From the NCBI GenBank assembly GCA_049718765.1, contig JBNARI010000013.1:1-53538 (forward strand): a stretch of 53,538 bases of DNA, given 5' to 3'. A program made the translations under genes and the position numbers. This DNA is from JBNARI01 sp049718765 (GTDB lineage: Bacteria; Bacillota; Sulfobacillia; DUMF01). Positions 17,199 through 25,217 of the stretch are shown piece after piece (positions within the stretch are counted from its first letter, which is position 1; every line of letters begins with the position of its first letter). Below the pieces are notes generated by a model, which was not told where the DNA came from, did not search any database, and saw only the letters and a program-made list of their open reading frames with translations.

Positions 17199-18589
17199 GG
17201 GGCCTGCCTCCTTTCTAGGTGAGTTGCACTTGCTCCAGCTCCTGGCACGAATTGCCCGTACCCAGGCTTGCCAATGACCTGCCTCTCGAGCATGACTGGC
17301 TTGCCGCGCAGGATGGTGTGGATTGGTATGCCCTGTACTTCGAACCCCTCAAAGGGTGTCCAGCCGCACTTGGAAACCACCCCCTCGTTGGACAGGGTTT
17401 CCCTGGCTTTCAGGTCCACAAGTACGATGTCGGCGTCGGTGCCGGGCAGCAACGCGCCTTTTCGCGGGTACAGCCCCCAGATCTTTGCAGGGTTTGTGCT
17501 CATGGTGCGCACAACGTCTTCCAGAGTGGCCTTGCCGTGGCACACGCCAGTGAGCATGAGGCGCAGGGATGTTTCCACGCCAGGGAGTCCGTTTGGGGCC
17601 ATCCAGATGTTTTCTGTGCCTGCTTGCTTATCCTGCTTTGGGTATGGACAATGGTCCGAGCCGATCGTGTCAATCAAGCCCTGGGCCAGACAGCGCCACA
17701 TTCCCTGTGCATCCTCTGGAGACCTCACTGAGGGTGCGCATTTCACCCAGGGCCCCCTGGACTTGAGGTGCTCTGTGGTGAGGTAGAAGTAGTGGGGACA
17801 CGTTTCGGTGAACACTTTGGCTTTGGCACACTTGGCTTTGTAAATCATTCTGACGAAGTCGGGCTTGCTCACGTGGGCAAACACAACTCGAGCACCGGTG
17901 AGGCGCGCAATTGTGAGCACATCCTGAATGGCAAAGAGTTCTGCAGTCTCTGACCTCCATTCGGAGTGGGACATGTAGTCTTGACGGCCGTTTGCCCTAA
18001 GCTCGATTTCGTTTTGCTTTACAATGGAATCCTCCTCTGCGTGCACTAAGACTGTCCCGCCGAAGCTTGCCACTTCCCTCAAGCACGAAAACAATGCGCC
18101 TAGCAGCATTGCTGGAACCCCGTGAAGCTCACAGGTGAACAGCTTGAAACCCGTGACGCCTCCGCGCCACATCTTGCTGAGCTCGCTTACGTTGTCAGGA
18201 GATGCTCCACCCTTGAGGCCGTAGTCCACGACGCTGCGCGTGGATAGGTATTCCTGCTTCTGCCTGAGAGCCTCTAGGCTGTAAACAGGCGGCACGGTGC
18301 GGTGGTGGTCTATTACGGTTGTGACGCCCCCGTAAGCAGCTGCCATGGTGCCAGTAGTGAAGTCTTCACGGTCGGTATGGCCTGGGTCCATCATGTGAAC
18401 ATGCTCATCCACAATTCCAGGAAGCGCCACAAGTCCCCGAGCATGGATGACTTCCGACGCTTCCCCTGGCGCGTACCCTGGTGCAGTTATGGCGGCAATC
18501 TTCCCTTCCGACACCCAAATGTCTGCGCTGACGGTGCGGTTGCCGGACGTGACGATTTCACATTCTTTGATTGCAAGCTCGAAAAGCAC
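17195..18589 (-). CDS. Allantoinase / dihydroorotase-like cyclic amidohydrolase
   Basis: A 464-residue binuclear cyclic amidohydrolase that would open a hydantoin-type ring. DEHVHMMDPGHTDRED gives H63 and H65, GFKLF gives the carbamylated lysine K149, HAEE gives H183, AHVS the next histidine and GSDHCPY the catalytic aspartate. The DPGHTDRED segment is most like allantoinase and hydantoinase-group members. The GTG at 18589 follows AAGGAGG by 8 bases. No ureidoglycolate or other allantoin-pathway genes are nearby, so a pyrimidine or hydantoin substrate is equally possible. It forms a two-gene unit with the MBL protein. Confidence 0.85.
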   Translation of the reverse strand: MLFELAIKECEIVTSGNRTVSADIWVSEGKIAAITAPGYAPGEASEVIHARGLVALPGIVDEHVHMMDPGHTDREDFTTGTMAAAYGGVTTVIDHHRTVPPVYSLEALRQKQEYLSTRSVVDYGLKGGASPDNVSELSKMWRGGVTGFKLFTCELHGVPAMLLGALFSCLREVASFGGTVLVHAEEDSIVKQNEIELRANGRQDYMSHSEWRSETAELFAIQDVLTIARLTGARVVFAHVSKPDFVRMIYKAKCAKAKVFTETCPHYFYLTTEHLKSRGPWVKCAPSVRSPEDAQGMWRCLAQGLIDTIGSDHCPYPKQDKQAGTENIWMAPNGLPGVETSLRLMLTGVCHGKATLEDVVRTMSTNPAKIWGLYPRKGALLPGTDADIVLVDLKARETLSNEGVVSKCGWTPFEGFEVQGIPIHTILRGKPVMLERQVIGKPGYGQFVPGAGASATHLERRQAP

Positions 18590-18665
18590 GCTACCTGCCT
18601 CCTTAGGCTCTGGCTTGATTTGGTACTATTCCACAAATCTTTCGCATTTCCTGTCTGCAAACCCT

Positions 18666-18695
18666 TTGACAATTAGTTTTTTGCGTGAGTAGAAT
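18666..18695 (+). promoter_or_regulatory. Sigma-A promoter of the Rrf2-hcp pair
   Basis: TTGACA (18666-18671), an 18-base spacer and TAGAAT (18690-18695) precede the regulator gene by about 45 bases. The -35 is perfect and the -10 is 5 of 6. AT-rich sequence around it could hold the regulator site. Confidence 0.75.
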
Positions 18696-18739
18696 TAGGT
18701 TAGATTGTGGACGAAATAAGTCCAGTATAGAAAGTGGGT

Positions 18740-19171
18740 GTGGACCAGTTGATCCGGCGAGAGACCGACTATGCCCTGAGGGCACTGGTGTATATGGCTA
18801 CCAGGCCCAGCGGGACAAGGGTAACAAGCGCAGATCTGGCTGCAGCTGAGGACGTGCCCCCTGACTTCCTCCAGAAGCTCCTGAGGAAGTGTGCCCGCGC
18901 CGGGCTTCTGAAAGCACACAGGGGAGCTCAAGGAGGATTTTCCTTGGCCCGCGCACCCCGGGAGATCACCGTGTTGCACGTGGTGGAAGCTGTGCAGGGG
19001 CCGGTGACGTTCAGCAAATGTTTGCTCGGGAGGGACACTTGTCCCAGAAGTTCTGCTTGCCCGCTGAGGGGGAGGTGGGAAGCCTTGGGAGAAGAGGTGT
19101 CCAGGTTTATGATGGGTACTACCCTTGAAGACTTGGCTAAAGAGGTAAGACAGTTGCAACACAAGGAATGA
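18740..19171 (+). CDS. Rrf2 family regulator, NsrR-like by context
   Basis: An Rrf2 protein of about 143 residues with RRETDYALRALVYMA at the start, LQKLLRKCARAGLLKAHRGAQGGFSLAR as recognition helix and wing, and cysteines C94, C101 and C107 that could hold an Fe-S cluster. In many bacteria the Rrf2 protein NsrR senses nitric oxide and represses hcp. Here hcp starts 26 bases downstream, which strongly suggests the same job. Several starts are in frame (GTG 18734, GTG 18740, TTG 18749) and none has a strong ribosome site. Confidence 0.88.
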   Translation: MDQLIRRETDYALRALVYMATRPSGTRVTSADLAAAEDVPPDFLQKLLRKCARAGLLKAHRGAQGGFSLARAPREITVLHVVEAVQGPVTFSKCLLGRDTCPRSSACPLRGRWEALGEEVSRFMMGTTLEDLAKEVRQLQHKE

Positions 19172-19197
19172 TACAGAGAGATTGGGGAGGTGGACCC

Positions 19198-20481
19198 ATG
19201 TTCTGCAATCAGTGTGAGCAAGTTGCAGGTGGTATAGCGTGCGTCAAGGTGGGAGTGTGCGGGAAAGATGAGGACATTTCCAGCCTCCAGCAAACACTCA
19301 TAATCGCACTGAAGGGCATTGCCGCCTACGCCTACCATGCCCGTCAGCTGGGTGAGCGCGACGAACAGGTTGACGCCTTCATGCACAAGGCGCTGTTTGC
19401 CACCCTCACCAACGTGAACTTCAACCTCGAGAACCACGTGGATTTGCTCCTAGAGGCAGGAGAGAAGAACCTCAAAGTAATGGAGCTGCTGGACAAGGCC
19501 AATACCTCGCGTTTCGGTGTGCCTGAACCGGTGAAGGTACAAGTAGGCACCAAGGCTGGTCCCGGGATACTGGTGACCGGGCACGACTTACTTGACCTGT
19601 ACGAGTTGCTGAAGCAGACTGAGGGTACTGGTATCAACGTGTACACCCACGGGGAGATGTTGCCTGCCCACGCTTATCCTGAGCTTAGGAAGTTCAAGCA
19701 CCTGGTGGGTAACTTCGGCTCCGCCTGGCAAAACCAGAGGAAGGAATTCCAGGAGTTCTCGGGGGCAATACTGGCTACCACCAATTGCGTTCTCATCCCG
19801 CTCCCGAGCTACAAGGACAGGATGTTCACTTGCGGCGTTGCAGACTTGCCAGGGGTGCCCCACATTAGGAACAGGGACTTCACCCCAGTGATAGAAAAGG
19901 CGCTGGCCTTACCGCCCCTTCAAGAACAAGTTGGCCCTGTCACGGTCACAGGTTTTCACCACCGCGCAGTGCTCGCCATTGCCCATAAAGTGATCGACGC
20001 AGTCAAACAGGGCAAGATTAGGCATTTCTTCCTGGTGGGAGGCTGTGATGGCGCAAAGCCTGGGCGCAACTACTACACCGAATTCGTTAGAAACTTGCCC
20101 AAGGATTGTGTGGTGATCACCCTGGGCTGCGGCAAGTACAGGTTCAACTACCTTGACCTTGGCGAAATAGACGGCATACCCAGACTCTTGGACATGGGAC
20201 AGTGCAATAACGCCTACTCCGCAATTCAGGTGGCGCTTGCCCTTGCCAATGCCTTTGGTTACGGGGTGAACGACTTGCCTTTGTCGCTGGTGCTGTCGTG
20301 GTTCGAACAAAAGGCCATAGCCATATTGCTCACCTTGCTGTACCTCGGGGTCAAGAACATCCGCATTGGTCCTTCTTTGCCTGCGTTTCTCAGCGCCAAC
20401 GTCCTTAAACTGCTACAGCAAAAGTACAGTATTGCCCCAATAACCACCCCTGAGCAGGACATTAAGGCAATCCTTGGTTGA
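19198..20481 (+). CDS. hcp: Hybrid cluster protein (hydroxylamine / NO reductase), short type
   Basis: Hybrid cluster proteins reduce hydroxylamine in vitro and act as nitric oxide reductases or nitrosylases in vivo. This one has 427 residues, about 110 fewer than class I proteins, because the second helical bundle after the N-terminal cysteines is missing; this matches the class III form of thermophiles and archaea. The N-terminal cluster is C-x2-C-x8-C-x5-C (from MFCNQCEQ to VGVCG). Hybrid-cluster ligands are visible in THGEMLPAHAYP, TNC, GGCDG, LGCGKYRFN and MGQCNNAY. ATG 19198 follows GGGAGG. It is controlled with the Rrf2 gene before it. Confidence 0.95.
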   Translation: MFCNQCEQVAGGIACVKVGVCGKDEDISSLQQTLIIALKGIAAYAYHARQLGERDEQVDAFMHKALFATLTNVNFNLENHVDLLLEAGEKNLKVMELLDKANTSRFGVPEPVKVQVGTKAGPGILVTGHDLLDLYELLKQTEGTGINVYTHGEMLPAHAYPELRKFKHLVGNFGSAWQNQRKEFQEFSGAILATTNCVLIPLPSYKDRMFTCGVADLPGVPHIRNRDFTPVIEKALALPPLQEQVGPVTVTGFHHRAVLAIAHKVIDAVKQGKIRHFFLVGGCDGAKPGRNYYTEFVRNLPKDCVVITLGCGKYRFNYLDLGEIDGIPRLLDMGQCNNAYSAIQVALALANAFGYGVNDLPLSLVLSWFEQKAIAILLTLLYLGVKNIRIGPSLPAFLSANVLKLLQQKYSIAPITTPEQDIKAILG

Positions 20482-20583
20482 GGAATCAATCTGCTCGGCG
20501 CGTCCAGCTTGAGCTGTAGCCCGCGCCCACTCAATGGCCGGGTTGCCGCCTGTTATAGTATTATTGCAAAAAGAGGTGGTTAA

Positions 20584-21024
20584 ATGTCCCACGTGGCGCT
20601 ACATAGGGTAAGGTACGCTGAAACGGATCAAATGGGGGTGGTTTACTACGCCAACCACTTTGTGTGGTTCGAAATAGGCAGGGCGGAGCTGCTCAGGGCT
20701 GCTGGAATCCCATATGCTGAGTTCGAGAGGCGCGGCATATTCACCCCCGTGGTGGAAGCATACTGCAAGTACAAGTCGCCAGCCAGGTACGACGAGCTGA
20801 TTGAGATCCACACATCGGTCACAACGGTAAAGGGCACACGGTTCAGGTTCGAATATGCCATAAGGGAGCATGAGACAGGGAGGCTAATTGCTGAGGGTTA
20901 CACCGTGCTTGCGTTTACCGACAGAAGCGGGAGGCCGATAGCCATAGAGCAATTGCACCCCGACATCCACGGGATGCTCAAGCGAATGTGCGAGAAAGGG
21001 GTGGACCGCAGTGACGGTGTTTGA
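20584..21024 (+). CDS. Acyl-CoA thioesterase, YbgC/FadM hotdog family
   Basis: A 146-residue hotdog-fold thioesterase. RYAETDQMGVVYYANHFVWFEIGRAELLR carries the catalytic aspartate and the family signature. It would hydrolyse short or medium acyl-CoA, or maintain the CoA pool. ATG 20584 follows AGAGGTGG. Its stop overlaps the flavoprotein gene by 14 bases, so it starts a co-directional run leading to ctsR. A -10-like TATAGT lies near 20555 with a poor -35. Confidence 0.9.
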   Translation: MSHVALHRVRYAETDQMGVVYYANHFVWFEIGRAELLRAAGIPYAEFERRGIFTPVVEAYCKYKSPARYDELIEIHTSVTTVKGTRFRFEYAIREHETGRLIAEGYTVLAFTDRSGRPIAIEQLHPDIHGMLKRMCEKGVDRSDGV

Positions 21025-21943
21025 CGTGGCTGTAGTTGGAGCTGGGCCCGCGGGGCTTACTGCCGCAATTTACTGCGGGCGCGCCAGGATGCGCTGTGTG
21101 GTGCTGGAAAGGATGATGCCTGGAGGGCAGGCAGCCACCACGGACTTGATTGAGAACTACCCAGGCTTTCCAGAGGGCATACCTGGCCCCGATCTGATGG
21201 CTAAAATGGAAGCCCAGGCCAGGAGGTTCGGCGCTGAAATCAGAATGGCTGAGGTCACAGAAATAAGCCGGGAAGGGGACCTTTTCAAGGTTCATACTCC
21301 TGAGAGTGAGGTTGTGGCCAAGGCGGTGATCGTGGCTAGCGGGAGCAAGGAAAAGCCTTTGGGGGTGCCTGGGGAATCGGAGTTCAGGGGTCGAGGCGTG
21401 TCTTACTGTGCCACATGTGACGGTGCCTTCTACAGGGACAAGAGAGTTGCGGTTATTGGGGGAGGAGATTCTGCCATTGTGGAGGCCCTCTTCCTCACGC
21501 GCTTTGCTTCCGAAGTTGTGCTGGTTCACAGGCGGGACCGCCTCAGGGCTGCGGCTTCCCTCCAGGAGAGGGCCACGGCCAATCCCCGCATGAGGTTCCA
21601 GTGGAACAAGGTGGTCACGGGGATTTACGGCACAGACAAGGTTGAGTACGTGGCCTTGAAGGATACCCGTACCGGGGAAGAGAGCAAACTCGAAGTTTCA
21701 GGGGTGTTCGTGTACGCGGGAATGGTCCCCAACTCCGAGTTCGTTCGCGGGAAGGTGGCCACGGACGAATCGGGATACATACTCACTGACGAAACCCTGC
21801 AAACCTCCTTGCGCGGGTTGTTTGCCGCGGGAGACGTGCGCAAGAAGCACGCAAGGCAAGTGGCCACTGCTGTGGGCGACGGTGCGCTTGCTGCCATGAG
21901 CGTGGAAAACTATTTGGCACAGCTTGAGAGAGGTGCCACTTAA
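21011..21943 (+). CDS. trxB: Thioredoxin reductase-like FAD/NAD(P)H disulfide reductase
   Basis: A 310-residue flavoprotein with the FAD site GAGPAG (10-15), the redox-active pair CATC (C133, C136) and the NADPH site GGGDSA (149-154), then the FAD-closing GLFAAGDVR segment. Length and order match TrxB, which reduces thioredoxin. Some Clostridia proteins of this group use ferredoxin or NADH instead, so TrxB activity is probable but not proven. The GTG at 21011 has AAGGGGTGG upstream and overlaps the thioesterase gene; the stop overlaps the next start by one base. Confidence 0.9.
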   Translation: MTVFDVAVVGAGPAGLTAAIYCGRARMRCVVLERMMPGGQAATTDLIENYPGFPEGIPGPDLMAKMEAQARRFGAEIRMAEVTEISREGDLFKVHTPESEVVAKAVIVASGSKEKPLGVPGESEFRGRGVSYCATCDGAFYRDKRVAVIGGGDSAIVEALFLTRFASEVVLVHRRDRLRAAASLQERATANPRMRFQWNKVVTGIYGTDKVEYVALKDTRTGEESKLEVSGVFVYAGMVPNSEFVRGKVATDESGYILTDETLQTSLRGLFAAGDVRKKHARQVATAVGDGALAAMSVENYLAQLERGAT

Positions 21944-23115
21944 TGGCTGTGGTCAGGCTCAAACCCGGAGAACACAAGAGGCTGCTTGCTGGCCACCCGT
22001 GGGTGTTCTCCAACGAGGTAGCCGGACTACACGGGGATTTCGCTCCTGGGGACATAGTGGACGTGGTCGACTCCAGGGGGAAGTTCGTGGGGCGTGGGTT
22101 CATTAACCCAGCTTCCCAAATAGTGGTGCGATTGCTCACCTACGAGCAGGAGGAGATCGACCGGGATTTCTTCCTGGAGCGAGTCAGGCGCGCAGTGTCC
22201 ATGCGGCTGGAGCTGCTGGGCGAGGTGGGTTCCTACCGTGTAGTGTTTGCAGAGGCAGACTTTCTCCCTGGCCTCATAGTGGATAAGTTTGAAGACGTGG
22301 CGGTGTTCCAGACCCTGGCACTGGGAGTTGACGTGCGCAAGCAGTGGGTCGTGGAAGCTCTAAAGGAGACGCTGAACCCTCGAGGTTTGTACGAGAGGAA
22401 CGACGTGCCTGTGAGGCAGCTTGAGGGGCTCGACCTGACCTCCGGTTTTGCCGGAGACCCTTTCGACACGCTGGTGGAGATCAATGAAAACGGGTTACGG
22501 CTCCTAGTGGACGTGCAGTCGGGCCAAAAGACAGGGCACTTCCTGGACCAGCGAGAGAACAGGTTTGCAATTGGACGGTACGTGAACGGGGCAAGGGTGC
22601 TTGACTGTTTCTGCCACACAGGTGGGTTTGCCCTGCAGGCTTTGAAAGCAGGCGCTGAGTCGGCCGAGGGGATCGATGCTTCGGAGCTGGCAATCGATTT
22701 GGCCAAGGCCAACGCGGAAAGGAACGGAGTTCGAGGGGCCAAGTTCAGGGTCGGGAACGTGTTCGATGAGCTGAGGGCCATGGCGAAGGCGGGGGAAAAG
22801 TACGACGTGATCATACTGGACCCACCGGCCTTTGCAAAGAACAGGGCGTCGGTTCCAGGTGCCATTCGGGGTTACAAGGAGATCAACCTGCGAGCAATCA
22901 AGATGCTAACGCCGGGTGGCATTCTTGTGACATGTTCCTGCTCACAGCACCTGAGCGCTGAGGAGTTCCTTCAGGTTGTCAGCGAAGCTGCGCAAGACGG
23001 GGGAGCAAGGCTCAGGTTGTTGGAAAGACGGGGACAGCCACCCGATCACCCGATTCTGATCGGCGTTCCAGAGACGGAGTATTTGAAATGCTTCATTTTC
23101 AGAGTTGAAAAATGA
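21943..23115 (+). CDS. Class I rRNA methyltransferase, RlmI-like (PUA + SAM domain)
   Basis: A 390-residue RNA methyltransferase: an N-terminal PUA domain (LKPGEHKRLLAGHPWVFSNEV to about 75), a middle EEHUB-type domain, and a SAM domain with LDCFCHTGGFALQA (motif I), DVIILDPPAFAK (motif IV) and VTCSCSQH. E. coli RlmI makes m5C1962 in 23S rRNA, and this is the likely activity. It starts one base into the trxB stop, and its final codons contain the -35 of the ctsR promoter. Confidence 0.9.
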   Translation: MAVVRLKPGEHKRLLAGHPWVFSNEVAGLHGDFAPGDIVDVVDSRGKFVGRGFINPASQIVVRLLTYEQEEIDRDFFLERVRRAVSMRLELLGEVGSYRVVFAEADFLPGLIVDKFEDVAVFQTLALGVDVRKQWVVEALKETLNPRGLYERNDVPVRQLEGLDLTSGFAGDPFDTLVEINENGLRLLVDVQSGQKTGHFLDQRENRFAIGRYVNGARVLDCFCHTGGFALQALKAGAESAEGIDASELAIDLAKANAERNGVRGAKFRVGNVFDELRAMAKAGEKYDVIILDPPAFAKNRASVPGAIRGYKEINLRAIKMLTPGGILVTCSCSQHLSAEEFLQVVSEAAQDGGARLRLLERRGQPPDHPILIGVPETEYLKCFIFRVEK

Positions 23116-23134
23116 ACACCTGCAGTGCTACAAT
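23105..23134 (+). promoter_or_regulatory. Sigma-A promoter of the ctsR operon
   Basis: TTGAAA (23105-23110), an 18-base spacer and TACAAT (23129-23134). The -35 lies inside the end of the upstream methyltransferase gene. Initiation near 23141 would place the start site just before the CtsR operator. Confidence 0.8.
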
Positions 23135-23144
23135 ATCCCAGGAA

Positions 23145-23161
23145 GGTCAAGGAAGGTCAAA
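23145..23161 (+). promoter_or_regulatory. CtsR operator (direct heptad repeat)
   Basis: GGTCAAG-GAA-GGTCAAA matches the CtsR consensus RGTCAAA-NAN-RGTCAAA at all but one position. It lies between the -10 and the ctsR GTG, and the second heptad also covers the ribosome-binding region, so bound CtsR would block both transcription and access to its own start. Confidence 0.9.
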
Positions 23162-23165
23162 AGCC

Positions 23166-23636
23166 GTGAGCAACCTATGTGATATGATCGAACAATACAT
23201 CCTGCGGCTGCTGGAGTCCTCTGGCAGCGTCGTGGAACTACAGCGTAAGGCGATAGCCAAAGAGTTCGGCTGCGTTCCATCACAGGTCACTTATGTGCTG
23301 GAAACCAGGTTCACTGTGGAGCGCGGCTACATCGTTGAGAGCAGGCGCGGCGGAGGCGGACGTATTCGCATAATGCGGGTGAGAAGCGACAGGTCCCAGG
23401 GCGTGCTCTTGGAATGGTATGGTGTCATCGGGGCGTGTCTCTCAAGGTCAAGTGCGCTCCACTGGATTGACAGGCTGGCGTGGGAGGGCCTCATCGATTA
23501 CAGGGAAGCAGTGATGCTGCGTTCTGCCATAGATTCGTGTGAGGAGCTCGGTGACGAGTCATTGGCTGGGCCCGCCAGGGCAGCCCTGTTGAGGGGTGTG
23601 CTCAAGGGGCTTGCCAGCATAGGGGGTGCGCAATGA
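23166..23636 (+). CDS. ctsR: Transcriptional repressor of class III heat-shock genes
   Basis: CtsR represses clp genes and loses DNA binding on heat shock. The protein has 156 residues; NLCDMIEQYILRLLESSGSVVELQRKAIAKEFGCVPSQVTYVLETRF is the winged-helix DNA-binding part and ERGYIVESRRGGGGRIRI includes the glycine-rich wing that acts as the thermosensor. The C-terminal helical domain is the McsB/dimer part. The GTG at 23166 gives the family start; the frame is open further upstream but that part covers the promoter and operator. It overlaps mcsA by four bases (ATGA). Confidence 0.95.
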   Translation: MSNLCDMIEQYILRLLESSGSVVELQRKAIAKEFGCVPSQVTYVLETRFTVERGYIVESRRGGGGRIRIMRVRSDRSQGVLLEWYGVIGACLSRSSALHWIDRLAWEGLIDYREAVMLRSAIDSCEELGDESLAGPARAALLRGVLKGLASIGGAQ

Positions 23637-24133
23637 TGGTGTGTCAAAAGTGCGGGAAGCGCCCCGCTACGGTGCACGTGCAGACTGTGATCAACGGCGT
23701 CAAGAGCGAGTACCATTTCTGCAGTGAGTGCGCAAGGGAAGAAGGGCACATTACCGTTATAGGCCCTGAGGAAAGCCTGCCGGCCAATTTCATGAGCGCG
23801 CTGCTCGAGGGATTCGGTTGGTCGGGAGTTCACCCCCAGGGTGAACGGTGTCCCAAGTGTGGATGGAGCTACGACGAGTTTGCCAGGACGGGCTTTGTGG
23901 GATGCCAGGAGTGCTACCAGAAGTTCGGCAAGCGCATGGGCGGCATGCTGCGCCAAGTGCACGGCGCGTCCAAGCACGTGGGCAAGATGCCCGGTTGGAT
24001 GAAGCCCCCCACAGGTGACTCGCTGCTTGCTCAACTCAAGGCCGAGCTCGAGGAAGCAATAAGGAAAGAGGAATATGAGCGAGCCGCCGAGCTCAGGGAC
24101 AGGATCAGGGAGCTCGAAAGGAAGACAGGTTGA
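23633..24133 (+). CDS. mcsA: Activator of protein arginine kinase McsB
   Basis: A 166-residue zinc protein that activates McsB. Four CxxC pairs are seen (C4/C7, C30/C33, CPKC near 84 and CQEC near 101), and a UVR-type helical hairpin ends the protein (LLAQLKAELEEAIRKEEYERAAELRDRIRELER). The ATGA overlap with ctsR and the close mcsB gene show one operon. Two adjacent ATG codons (23633, 23636) could start it. Confidence 0.94.
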   Translation: MMVCQKCGKRPATVHVQTVINGVKSEYHFCSECAREEGHITVIGPEESLPANFMSALLEGFGWSGVHPQGERCPKCGWSYDEFARTGFVGCQECYQKFGKRMGGMLRQVHGASKHVGKMPGWMKPPTGDSLLAQLKAELEEAIRKEEYERAAELRDRIRELERKTG

Positions 24134-24153
24134 GCGTAGCTGGAGGGTGTGAG

Positions 24154-25215
24154 ATGGACCTCGACCAAATCCTAGCAAGACCGTGGTCTGGATGGAGCAG
24201 GGACGATGGCCCCGAGACTGACGTGGTGCTGTCCAGTCGGATCCGGCTGGCGCGCAACTTAGAAGGGATGCCATTCCCACCAGCAATGAAGGCGGAGCAT
24301 GCCCGGGCAGTGATGGGTGCCGCTGAGCGAGTTGTGGAAAGCCTGAACGCCGGCACCGGCCTGGGACGTTACATGTTGTTCTCCATTGGGGAGCTGAGTG
24401 AGCTCGATAGGGCCGTCTTAGTGGAGAAACACCTGATCAGCCCACAGCACGCCGAGAGTTCCCGGATGGGAGCAGTTATACTCAGGGAAGACGAACGCGT
24501 GAGCATCATGGTGGGCGAGGAAGACCATTTCAGGATACAAGCCCTGTCTTCAGGATTGCAGCTTGAAGACACCCTGAGGTTGGCAAACGCTGTTGACGAC
24601 GTCATGGACAGGGTGGTTAAGTACGCGTTTTCCCCTGAGATTGGCTACTTGACCAGCTGTCCCACCAACGTGGGCACCGGGCTGAGGGCTTCAGTCATGC
24701 TTCACTTGCCTGCGCTGACCCTTACCGGGCAGGTGGGTGAGGTTCTGTCCGCAGTGAGCAAGCTCAACATGGTGGTGAGAGGCCTGTACGGTGAAGGCAC
24801 CGAGGCCATTGGGAACGTTTATCAGGTTTCTAACCAGGTGTCTTTGGGGCGCACCGAATCCGACATTGCCTCGAATCTCAGCGGTGTTGCCCGGAGGATC
24901 CTGGAGCAGGAGAGGGACGCAAGGTCCAAGCTGATTTCGGGGATCGGTATCCAGCTTGAGGACAGAGTGTTTAGGGCATGGGGCACGTTGAGGGAAGCAC
25001 GCATTATCACTTCTGACGAGGCCTTACGGTTGTGGTCAGATGTGAGGCTAGGGGTTTGTTTGGGGCTCATCAAGTCTTTGCCGCTGGAAAGGCTGGATCA
25101 ACTGCTTGTGCTAACCAGGCCAGGCTACATCCAGCGTTCGGCTGGTGAGAAGCTGGAACCCCTGCAGAGGGACATCAGAAGGGCGAAAATGATCAGGGAG
25201 TTACTGGGGGTGTGA
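24154..25215 (+). CDS. mcsB: Protein arginine kinase
   Basis: McsB phosphorylates arginines of misfolded proteins and marks them for ClpCP. The 353-residue protein has the guanido-kinase core: SSRIRLARN for phosphate binding, C169 in TSCPTNVGTGLRAS, and a C-terminal RDIRRA that matches the RDxxRA phospho-arginine-binding motif of McsB. The ATG at 24154 has GGAGGG six bases upstream; a TTG at 24130 overlaps the mcsA stop but lacks such a site. It is the third gene of the CtsR operon. Confidence 0.95.
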   Translation: MDLDQILARPWSGWSRDDGPETDVVLSSRIRLARNLEGMPFPPAMKAEHARAVMGAAERVVESLNAGTGLGRYMLFSIGELSELDRAVLVEKHLISPQHAESSRMGAVILREDERVSIMVGEEDHFRIQALSSGLQLEDTLRLANAVDDVMDRVVKYAFSPEIGYLTSCPTNVGTGLRASVMLHLPALTLTGQVGEVLSAVSKLNMVVRGLYGEGTEAIGNVYQVSNQVSLGRTESDIASNLSGVARRILEQERDARSKLISGIGIQLEDRVFRAWGTLREARIITSDEALRLWSDVRLGVCLGLIKSLPLERLDQLLVLTRPGYIQRSAGEKLEPLQRDIRRAKMIRELLGV

Positions 25216-25217
25216 AC

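Noticed and set aside
17195..18589. Naming the cyclic amidohydrolase as dihydroorotase PyrC.
   Set aside because: No pyrimidine genes are nearby, and DPGHTDRED with a 464-residue length fits the allantoinase/hydantoinase group better.
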